A stretch of 64,000 bases of DNA from Bacteroidota bacterium (lineage in GTDB: Bacteria; Bacteroidota; Bacteroidia; AKYH767-A; 2013-40CM-41-45). The stretch is taken from assembly GCA_016720935.1 (NCBI GenBank), contig JADKJP010000007.1:620001-684000 (forward strand), read 5' to 3'. The notes beneath the pieces are model-generated. The model made no database searches. It was not told the DNA's origin and saw only the letters and a program-made list of their open reading frames with translations. Both the position numbers and the translations under genes were made by a program. Positions 7,406-14,344 of the stretch are shown piece after piece; position 1 is the first letter of the stretch; each line of letters opens with the position of its first letter.

Positions 7406-9385
7406 ATGACGACAAGACAATTAAAAATAGGCGAAACAATTGTTGGGGAATTTAAAATTCGCAACATCTTCGGTGGCGAAGGTAAATCGGGTATGGGCGT
7501 TGTCTATCTTGTATCAAATCGCAACTACCCTAACCCATTTGTCTTAAAAACATTTCAGAAAGCTGAACTTAATTCGCTTAAAAGGTTTCGTGCAGAAGCA
7601 GAAACTTGGGTTTCCATCGGCATACACCCTAACATTGTAAAAGCACTGTTTGTTGATGAAATAAACGAACAACTTTTCATTGCAGCCGAATACATTGCAC
7701 CTGATGAATATAATAGGAACACTATTACTGACTATTTAAAGCAAGGGGGAATATCAACACAAAATATTATTAAGTGGATTGCTCAATTCTGTTATGGAAT
7801 GGATTACGCCATTTCAAAAGGACTTAAATCACATCGTGATATTAAACCCGACAACTTAATGGTTGACGAAGAAGGTAATCTGAAAATTACTGACTTCGGA
7901 TTATCAAAATTTGATAACGAGTTTCACCAACTTAATCAAATCAAATTGCCAAAGGAAAACTTGTTCAATAAGATTAAGCAAGTATTTAAGAAACCTGAAG
8001 CAGAAGAACCCAAAGTTGGTTTGACTAATGCAGGTTCCTTTCTTGGAACAATATTATACGCTTCACCCGAACAAATTCTTGACTCTACCAAGGTTGATTT
8101 CCGTTCTGATATTTACAGTTTTGGCATTGTGCTATATCAGCTTTTAGGTGCATATCCTTATTCATTAAAAGGTAAAACTACGATTGAACATTATGCTATA
8201 ATGCACTTGACAGAACCAGTTATTGAAATCAATCATCCCCTTTCAAGTATTGCTTACAAATGCCTTTCAAGAAATCCTAATGACCGTTACCAAACCTTTG
8301 GGGAAATGATTTTGGATTTGCAACGAGTAGCTACAAATTTGAAACTCAAAGTTCCTCAAAACAAAACTCAACCCGACAGTTCTTTAAGAGAATTATACAT
8401 TCAAAGCTTATCCTTCATTTCGCTTGGAGACATTGACAAAGCAAAACAACTTATTAATAAATATCTTGAACAAGACAAGGAAGACAGTTCTGCCTGGAGT
8501 TTGAAAGGGAGAATTGAATATCAGTTAGGAAATATTGATGAAGGCATTAAGGCAACATTACTTTCATATAATCTTGAATCTTACAATTCCAAAACTTGTA
8601 ACAACCTTGGTATATTTTATAAAGAACAAAATGATTTACTCAATGCAATACGTTATTTAACGGAAGCAATAGATATTGACCCGAACAATACAGGTGCATT
8701 GACAAACCTTGCAATTGCTTTTGAGGAAAAAGGAAATTTTTCGTTAGCATCAGATTTAATAGTAAGGGCAATTCAGTTAGCACCTGACAAAAAAACACTT
8801 CATTTTAATGCTGGCAATATTGCGGCAGGGGTTTCAAGGCAAAGACATTTTGAAAAAGCAATTAACATTCTTGAGCTTTTAATAAAAGTTGACAAGGACA
8901 ACACAAACAACTGGTTCAACCTTGCATCCAACTATTGGCTGACAGACCAGAAAGAAAAAGCAATTAAATGTTTTAAAGTTGTTGAGCAACGACTACCTGA
9001 CGATGAGCAGACACTTGTTTCGCTTGTCAAACTCAATGGAGAACTTGGCAATTACAGTGAAGCCATTTCATATTGCGAGAAACTTCTTGACAGAAAACTT
9101 TCAATACTAAATGCTATTTGTTGGCGTGCTCAATATATGCAGGCAAGCGGAAAAGGACAAGAAGCAATTGAATTTATGAAATCAACAATAGCAAACAATC
9201 AGACAAATGACCATCTTTTAGTTACACTTGCTAATATGTATTCCTACGAGGGCGAAAATAAAAAAGCAGTTGAAATGATTATTAGAGCAAGACAAATATT
9301 AATAAAAAATGGGGAAACAGAAAATAAAGAGAAAATGGACTTCCTGAATAAGAAGCAATCCCATTTCCAACAACTTGCAAACTGA
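7406..9385 (+). CDS. Serine/threonine protein kinase with TPR domain
   Basis: This is a Hanks-type kinase fused to tetratricopeptide repeats, 659 residues. The kinase domain (about 1-310) shows a glycine loop GGEGKSGMGVVY, the ATP lysine in FVLKTF, the catalytic loop HRDIKPDNLM, DFG and an ASPEQ activation-segment motif, so it should be active. Residues about 330-640 are TPR units, a likely protein-binding platform. There is no membrane segment, so it is cytoplasmic. It is the only gene of cassette 7348-9566, whose start TTAGATGAAATGC pairs with GCACTTCATCTAA at 9418-9430. Kinases of this build occur both in regulation and in phage-defence contexts. The presence of McrBC and Argonaute cassettes nearby is suggestive, but does not prove a defence role. 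Confidence 0.85.
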   Translation: MTTRQLKIGETIVGEFKIRNIFGGEGKSGMGVVYLVSNRNYPNPFVLKTFQKAELNSLKRFRAEAETWVSIGIHPNIVKALFVDEINEQLFIAAEYIAPDEYNRNTITDYLKQGGISTQNIIKWIAQFCYGMDYAISKGLKSHRDIKPDNLMVDEEGNLKITDFGLSKFDNEFHQLNQIKLPKENLFNKIKQVFKKPEAEEPKVGLTNAGSFLGTILYASPEQILDSTKVDFRSDIYSFGIVLYQLLGAYPYSLKGKTTIEHYAIMHLTEPVIEINHPLSSIAYKCLSRNPNDRYQTFGEMILDLQRVATNLKLKVPQNKTQPDSSLRELYIQSLSFISLGDIDKAKQLINKYLEQDKEDSSAWSLKGRIEYQLGNIDEGIKATLLSYNLESYNSKTCNNLGIFYKEQNDLLNAIRYLTEAIDIDPNNTGALTNLAIAFEEKGNFSLASDLIVRAIQLAPDKKTLHFNAGNIAAGVSRQRHFEKAINILELLIKVDKDNTNNWFNLASNYWLTDQKEKAIKCFKVVEQRLPDDEQTLVSLVKLNGELGNYSEAISYCEKLLDRKLSILNAICWRAQYMQASGKGQEAIEFMKSTIANNQTNDHLLVTLANMYSYEGENKKAVEMIIRARQILIKNGETENKEKMDFLNKKQSHFQQLAN

Positions 9386-9418
9386 AACTAAATGACACGA
9401 AACGCCCGAAAACAAAGC

Positions 9419-9572
9419 ACTTCATCTAACATAAGATTTATGAAATAAAAAAAGGGGGGGGCGACCTGCCAGTATGAAGTTTCAAATATTTAATTACGTT
9501 TGTCGCGGGGCGAAAGAGACGAGCTTTTAATCCCCCCTTTTTTTTACTTCATAAATCTTTCAAACGTAGTTC
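9419..9572 (+). repeat. attC-like recombination site 7 (G-tract family)
   Basis: The site starts CACTTCATCTAAC. Its long arms, AGATTTATGAAATAAAAAAA plus eight G and the complementary C-run, A/T-run and CTTCATAAATCTTTC (about 9529-9562), give a very strong stem. It ends in ACG before the third gene-less cassette. It is of the same family as 15712-15859 and unlike the other sites. Confidence 0.7.
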
Positions 9573-10027
9573 GCAATTTTAATTAGGGTGCATTCGTCCT
9601 GTCAGTTTTCAGTCTTGCGAGCAAGAAGCGCCCTGGGACGTAAAAGTTTAAAAGGAAATTGTCGTTATCGCCAGCCATTCATTGAATCGGAAAGAATAAA
9701 ACTTGTTTTAATGAATTCCGATTCAATGAATGGCAAAGTTCGGGGATAAAAACCGGAGTCACAACCGCATAAAATAGAATAAAATCAAAAGCTCCATTTT
9801 ACCACTTACACACATGGAACCCGGGCGAATCTATCTGCAATCCTGACAAAAAAATCCACAGCGTCAATCGAAGATTAGCGCAATAGATTTTTATTAAAAC
9901 TGCAGGAGCTAAAGGTTATTGAAGAAACCCATTAAAACTGCGAACAACAACCGTTTGCTGAAATGCCTCAAACAAGGTATCTTTCCATAGCGAAATACGG
10001 AAGATCGGCACTTCAGCAACCTTCCCA
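9567..10027 (+). mobile_element. Gene-less 461-bp cassette, copy 3
   Basis: The third near-identical copy has its inverted repeat at 9674-9692 and 9716-9734 and promoter-like motif at 9954-9985. It differs from copy 2 at only about one position (GAAGATCGG for GAAGCTCGG). It ends at A10027 before a cassette starting TTAGCTGC. No gene of useful length is seen on either strand. Confidence 0.8.
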
Positions 10028-10034
10028 TTAGCTG
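9939..10034 (+). repeat. attC-like recombination site 8 (of gene-less cassette copy 3)
   Basis: Same structure as 2564-2659, with arms GTTTGCTGAAATGCC and GGCACTTCAGCAAC. The crossover is inferred between A10027 and T10028. Confidence 0.75.
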
Positions 10035-10094
10035 CTATTTAAACGCTCCGATGAAACAGTCTGCCAAAGTCAAATATTAGTCATACCACAAAGC

Positions 10095-10535
10095 ATGATA
10101 GGAAAGTGGAAAGGTTCTTATAGATACAACTCCAAAAGAGTTAAGGAAATATTAGGTGTTGACAAAACAAACTTTGCAATTTCAATTGACACTTTTGAAA
10201 ATAATCATTTCAAAGGTTCAGTTGAAGATGATTTAACAATGAAAGGAACACCAGGCATCGGAGAGATAGAGGGAACAATCTCGGGTGAAAAACTAAGTTT
10301 CGTAAAACGAATGCCTATAAAAGCTGTAATTGCATTGAACAATGACACAAAGACTTATGGCATGCATACGAATCCTGAAAAGAAGCATAAGCCAATTTAT
10401 TATGAAGGTACATTTTCCCATGACAAGAAATCAGCAGAGGGCGTTTGGAAAATGAAAATGGGGTTTTCAATTTTCGGAAACTTTATAACATTATTGACTC
10501 AAAATGGTACATGGAATATGTTACGTGACGAATAA
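10095..10535 (+). CDS. Hypothetical 146-residue cassette protein
   Basis: Family not recognised. There is no signal peptide or membrane helix. The composition is that of a small beta-rich soluble protein: alternating strands such as WKGSYRYNSKR, GEIEGTISGEKLSFVKRM and YEGTFSHDKKSAEGVWKM resemble lipocalin-like or DUF-type barrels that bind small ligands, but this is only an impression. It is the only gene of cassette 10028-10633, delimited by TTAGCTGC at the start and GCAGCTAA at the end. The gene starts about 110 bases after the promoter-like motif of the gene-less cassette upstream. Confidence 0.65.
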   Translation: MIGKWKGSYRYNSKRVKEILGVDKTNFAISIDTFENNHFKGSVEDDLTMKGTPGIGEIEGTISGEKLSFVKRMPIKAVIALNNDTKTYGMHTNPEKKHKPIYYEGTFSHDKKSAEGVWKMKMGFSIFGNFITLLTQNGTWNMLRDE

Positions 10536-10550
10536 ATCGAAAGATAAACT

Positions 10551-10642
10551 GCAGCTAACATCGCCTTACCGCCAGGCAAAAAAGTGTGTATCTTCGAATA
10601 ACCCACGAAAGGCCCGGCGGTAAGGCTTGGACGTTAGCTGCA
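10551..10642 (+). repeat. attC-like recombination site 9 (short family)
   Basis: GCAGCTAAC starts the site. The arms are CGCCTTACCGCCAGGC and GCCCGGCGGTAAGGC, and the right core is ACGTTAGCTG. Crossover is inferred between G10633 and T10634. It carries TTA-N20-TATCTTCG (10566-10596), a weaker version of the promoter-like motif of this family. Confidence 0.8.
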
Positions 10643-10669
10643 AGCAACTAGACAATCAAACAAGCAACT

Positions 10670-11179
10670 GTGGACATAAAGACAGCAAAACATATCGGAC
10701 AACGACTAGCGATAAAGTCTGGACTCATTGGACTTTTGATTGCCTATATACTTTTCGCCATGGTGACTTACAGTTGGGACGAAAAATTAACAAAAGCCGT
10801 ATTTTGGATTTTTGACATAGAGTTTTGGTATCATTTATTGTTTGGAGCTATTGGACTGTTAGCAATGGCTTATTTCTTCGGACAACTCGCAGGAGTTGAA
10901 ATTTTAGTGAAACGAAAAAATGAACTTTGGACAGGCGTAAAGTATGGACTTATAACTTTATTAACTGGGACTTTGATTGGTAGTTCGGTAGGATTTATTC
11001 AAGAAGGAATTGACAACATTGGTGGTTTTAGTAATCCATTTTACGACTACTATTTCAAGCCAATGTATTGGGTGACAATGTTTGGAATAGTTCCCGTAAT
11101 AATCGTTGGACTTTGGTTTGGCCGACAAATAAAAAGACAAGGACAGAAAATAGACGTGAAACAAAATGCCAGCCGCTAA
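10670..11179 (+). CDS. Hypothetical four-helix membrane protein
   Basis: A 169-residue product starting at GTG 10670, with four hydrophobic helices (about residues 18-35, 52-75, 90-108 and 133-152) and a basic, polar C terminus. No family recognised; an inner-membrane location is expected. It is the only gene of cassette 10634-11299. Its stop codon TAA (11177-11179) is part of the attC core GCCGCTAAC, so the last residues NASR come from the site. The start codon is uncertain because there is no ATG before the first helix in this frame. The promoter-like motif in the upstream site ends 74 bases before the start. Confidence 0.65.
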   Translation: MDIKTAKHIGQRLAIKSGLIGLLIAYILFAMVTYSWDEKLTKAVFWIFDIEFWYHLLFGAIGLLAMAYFFGQLAGVEILVKRKNELWTGVKYGLITLLTGTLIGSSVGFIQEGIDNIGGFSNPFYDYYFKPMYWVTMFGIVPVIIVGLWFGRQIKRQGQKIDVKQNASR

Positions 11180-11306
11180 CAGCACATTTGCAATAGGCGG
11201 GGTTTCGTGCTCCGCAGACAGTTTAGTGGTAGCCAAAAGTTTTGCGCGCCGCATTAAGTTCAGTGGTAAAAATCCCGCCCATCGCAAATCTGCCAAACGT
11301 TACCCA
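11172..11306 (+). repeat. attC-like recombination site 10 (long family)
   Basis: Starts GCCGCTAAC and ends ACGTTACCC. The arms are CATTTGCAATAGGCGGGG and CCCGCCCATCGCAAATCTG. Two half-palindromic GTGCTCCGCAGACA / GCGCGCCGCATTAA segments lie in the middle. Crossover is inferred between G11299 and T11300. Confidence 0.75.
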
Positions 11307-11318
11307 CCATTTTAAAAA

Positions 11319-13271
11319 ATGAACGAGCGCTACTTTATATCAAGTAAAAAAGGAAAGATTAAAAGCATTTCTATTTATAAATATAATTTCACGACTGACC
11401 TTGATAAGCAGAATGACCAAAAGGTGAAATTCTGCAAATGGTTAAAAATGAATCCTGAAATTTTACTTTATGAAATAGGAGAAAGCTACTTTATAACCTT
11501 TCTTCCGTTAACCGAGTCCAAGACTTGGCAATATAAATTTTGCAAAATGGAGAGTATAACGCCACCATTTGATAATATTACATTGATTTCTAATTATCTT
11601 GGACACTTGATTCGCAATGTTTATAATCAACATTTTGAACAATATTTAAATCACAATACCTACGTAATTGATAATCTAAATTTACATCCATTCCATTTGC
11701 TAAAATGTTTTGATTTTAACGTAGAAGTATTCAATGATGGAGATTTTTTTATTCATTTCCTTCCAGTTTCTAAAATCGTTAATTCAAAGGACATAACAAG
11801 TGAATATCTGATTAATCTTAGGCTTAAAAACGAAAACAATTCTAAGACAGATAATATGCTTTTCAATTTGGTTGATTGTAAATACTTTAAAAAACAAAAA
11901 TTTGACCTTCTTGATAGTGATTGTTCTGAAAAGATAACGGAGTTTGTCAAAGACAGAAAAAAAGTTGTAGCTACGTTTGATTATCATTTTGTTGCAAACT
12001 ATTCACCTGCTATTTTTGGCGAAATAACTGAAAACACGATAAAGGAATTATCCACTTCAATTGACTTTTTGATTCCTGTTTCACAGTTAATTGTAATGCC
12101 TGATTTTATAGAATTAAGCGACAAGCCATTTTCTGAGATTATAATTAATCACCTTACAAAAAAAACAAATCTACTAATTGGAAATGGGAAAAAGGTTATT
12201 GAGCAAAAAGCAGCTTTCTATAACGGAATATATCGGCCTGTAAGTGATAAAGTAGTTCAACCAATAATTATTGATGGACTTAAAATAGACATGTTTATTG
12301 ATTTAATAACAAAATTCAATGCTGGTGGTAATGTCGAAATTTTGAACCCAATAGTTTTTTCATCCAATGAAGTCATTGATATTTCAACTTTTAAACAATT
12401 GAAAAAAGAATATGGACAAAAACTACTTTGTGCAATTTTTACTAAGTATATTCAGCCAAGAGAATATTTTCAATCGCTTTATGATTTAGGTATTCGGCTT
12501 CAAATGTACCAAGGTCAAATTAACCAATTTCAATTATCGAACTTTACTGTAAAATGTCTTGAAAAATTAGGTGGCATTTTAAATATTATTGACAATACAT
12601 TCGAACCAGAAACTACGTACTTCTTAGGTATTGATTTAGGGCATACAACCCATAATGATGAGAAATATTCGAATTTATGTGTTGTGCTTTTTGACAATAA
12701 GGGAATTTTCCTTTCATATAGGGTTATTGATAAAATACCCAGAAATGAAGCTATTAGTTCCGAAGTGATATGGCCTGGATTTTTGGAATTAAGAACGTAC
12801 ATTCAAAAAAATAAGCTTCCAAAACCTCAAAAATTGATTATTCACCGTGATGGTAAATTGCACAGTGGAGAAATTGAAGACTTGGTTAAGCAGGCAAAAA
12901 AACACCTATGGACAGACAATGTTGAAATTGTCGAAATTATTAAGTCAGGCTATCCTATAATTGCTTCACATGATGAGCATGAATACAAAAATTTGGTATC
13001 TGGTGACTCTTGGATACTTGAAAATCAAAAATATGGTATCTTAGTGACCAATATTCAAGCTGATGAGAAAGGGGCAGTATTAAGCCCTATTATAATTAAG
13101 CACAGGCATGGCAATTCAAAATTTTCAGAGTTGGTTGAACAAGTTTTTTGGTTTACAAAAGTTTATACTAATAATTTATATAATTCAACTCGATTGCCAG
13201 CAACAACAGAGAAAGCAAATAATTATGTTGGAACGAGTGATAAAAGACACATTTCGACATATTTAGCATAA
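11319..13271 (+). CDS. ago: Prokaryotic Argonaute (PIWI-domain protein)
   Basis: Argonautes use a short guide nucleic acid to find and often cut a complementary target. The 650-residue protein ends in a PIWI domain: GIDLGH (D439), a glutamate-finger candidate in PRNEAISSE (E477 or E482), HRDG (H509-G512, D511) and the terminal STRLPATTEKANN (623-635), where N634 falls at the place of the fourth DEDX residue. Before it, the phrase NFTVKCLEKLGGI and the basic IRLQMYQGQ region look like the MID domain that holds the guide 5' end. The N-terminal 350 residues are long enough for N, linker and a reduced PAZ domain, so a long-type pAgo is likely. It is the only gene of cassette 11300-13415: start TTACCCACCATTTT, end AAAACGGTGGGTAA. 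Guide and target type cannot be read from the sequence. Confidence 0.88.
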   Translation: MNERYFISSKKGKIKSISIYKYNFTTDLDKQNDQKVKFCKWLKMNPEILLYEIGESYFITFLPLTESKTWQYKFCKMESITPPFDNITLISNYLGHLIRNVYNQHFEQYLNHNTYVIDNLNLHPFHLLKCFDFNVEVFNDGDFFIHFLPVSKIVNSKDITSEYLINLRLKNENNSKTDNMLFNLVDCKYFKKQKFDLLDSDCSEKITEFVKDRKKVVATFDYHFVANYSPAIFGEITENTIKELSTSIDFLIPVSQLIVMPDFIELSDKPFSEIIINHLTKKTNLLIGNGKKVIEQKAAFYNGIYRPVSDKVVQPIIIDGLKIDMFIDLITKFNAGGNVEILNPIVFSSNEVIDISTFKQLKKEYGQKLLCAIFTKYIQPREYFQSLYDLGIRLQMYQGQINQFQLSNFTVKCLEKLGGILNIIDNTFEPETTYFLGIDLGHTTHNDEKYSNLCVVLFDNKGIFLSYRVIDKIPRNEAISSEVIWPGFLELRTYIQKNKLPKPQKLIIHRDGKLHSGEIEDLVKQAKKHLWTDNVEIVEIIKSGYPIIASHDEHEYKNLVSGDSWILENQKYGILVTNIQADEKGAVLSPIIIKHRHGNSKFSELVEQVFWFTKVYTNNLYNSTRLPATTEKANNYVGTSDKRHISTYLA

Positions 13272-13288
13272 AAAAAATAAAAAAAACG

Positions 13289-13421
13289 GTGGGTAACACG
13301 CGGTCATACGTAATTGGGGTTTAAGTGCTTAGGCAAGCGCATCACTCGCTGGCAAGTTTCTTATCGGGTGTTAGGTTCGTCTCCACGAAATCCCCAACTA
13401 CGCATACTGCCAACGTTATGT
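13289..13421 (+). repeat. attC-like recombination site 11
   Basis: Starts GTGGGTAAC and ends ACGTTATG. The outer arms GTCATACGTAATTGGGGTTT and AAATCCCCAACTACGCATAC are nearly complementary. The centre has GGCAAGCGCATCACTCGCTGG. It is unlike the other families in sequence but similar in layout. Crossover is inferred between G13415 and T13416. Confidence 0.7.
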
Positions 13422-13437
13422 GCAATGTTATTAAGTG

Positions 13438-14148
13438 ATGGAAGAAATAAAAGCTAATTTTCAGTTATGTTATTTTGACTTGAGAAATGCAAAAGGAATT
13501 GCAATGAATTTATTAATGTTTGGCTATCGACAATTTGCAGACACCTATTTGTACAAAAACAAAGATCAACTAAAAATTATTTCTGAACATATTAACACTA
13601 AACCACCAAAAATTGACGAAATTTCTGGATTTGCTTTAAATAATTTAATAGATTCTGTCAAAATTCACATCTGTATTGAAAATTTTCTTAAAGCAATTCT
13701 TTTGGCTAATGGAATCGTTATTCACAAACTTGATAAAAATATTTTTAATGATTTATCAACTAAGCAAAAAAATGAACCTGTTTTTCGAGATGAAGTAGTG
13801 AGAATTTCAAAATGGGAAGAAAATTCCAAAATTAAATTGCCACTTCCAAATCAAAGACTACAAATTTTAGGTATTCAAGAATATTCACTAGGAACTAATA
13901 TTTTAATGAAGCCAGGATACTTAAGTGCATTGAATTTTAGTGCAGAAACCGCAGCATTATTTGAACCATATTTGGAATATCGAGACAATCTTCACTATTA
14001 TATGGACGAATCTATTACACTTACAAAATCCACTTTTTCAAATTTTGAGAGGATGATAGATTTTGTAAATAAAAATCATGTAGTAATTCAAAACGTTTTA
14101 GTAGACGAATTAAATAAAGGTGACGAATATAAATTAAAGCGCTTATAA
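13438..14148 (+). CDS. Hypothetical protein downstream of Argonaute
   Basis: Family not recognised. The 236-residue product (ATG 13438, with GTG 13435 directly upstream in frame) is soluble, mostly helical and has no signal peptide. The stretch ALNNLIDSVKIHICIENFLKA resembles helical bundles of HEPN-like proteins, but no catalytic RxxxxH motif is evident. It is the only gene of cassette 13416-14237: start TTATGTGCAATGTT, end AACACTGCACATAA. It follows the Argonaute cassette, but each is an independent cassette, so adjacency says little about a shared function. Confidence 0.6.
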   Translation: MEEIKANFQLCYFDLRNAKGIAMNLLMFGYRQFADTYLYKNKDQLKIISEHINTKPPKIDEISGFALNNLIDSVKIHICIENFLKAILLANGIVIHKLDKNIFNDLSTKQKNEPVFRDEVVRISKWEENSKIKLPLPNQRLQILGIQEYSLGTNILMKPGYLSALNFSAETAALFEPYLEYRDNLHYYMDESITLTKSTFSNFERMIDFVNKNHVVIQNVLVDELNKGDEYKLKRL

Positions 14149-14151
14149 ACA

Positions 14152-14243
14152 CTGCACATAACATCGCCTTGCTGCCAGGCAAAGAAAGTACTATCTTCGA
14201 TTCAAGAGAACGGCGTGCCCGGCAGCTTGGCTAAACGTTATGC
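14152..14243 (+). repeat. attC-like recombination site 12 (short family)
   Basis: Core GCACATAAC, arms CGCCTTGCTGCCAGGC and GCCCGGCAGCTTGGC, end ACGTTATGC. Crossover is inferred between G14237 and T14238. Confidence 0.8.
14169..14199 (+). promoter_or_regulatory. Promoter-like motif inside attC 12
   Basis: TTG (14169-14171), 20 bases, TATCTTCG (14192-14199) fit the Bacteroidota -33/-7 pattern with one mismatch. The motif is about 145 bases upstream of the Kelch-like gene start. This is the clearest example within the short family of sites. Confidence 0.4.
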
Positions 14244-14344
14244 GAAACCCGTGGGCCGTAGTACTAATTATTATCTTTGTTGCTTTGAACGAAAAACTAA
14301 AAACAAAAATAAATTCAATTCAAACTTTAAATAAAAAACACAAA

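Noticed and set aside
7193..7420. Minus-strand frame of 75 codons over site 6
   Set aside because: Open by chance within the recombination site; similar shadow frames occur over sites at 10961-11296, 19872-20123 and 29481-29705.
9419..9572. Strong G-tract hairpin as rho-independent terminator of the kinase gene
   Set aside because: It may stop transcription, but its position and cores match the attC series, so it is listed as a recombination site.
2192..10027. The three 461-bp repeats as insertion sequences
   Set aside because: There is no transposase frame, no terminal inverted repeats of IS type and no target duplication; the ends agree with cassette boundaries instead.
13416..14148. The gene after Argonaute as its dedicated effector
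   Set aside because: Each gene has its own complementary cassette ends and a site lies between them; operon-like pairing as in short pAgo systems is not seen.
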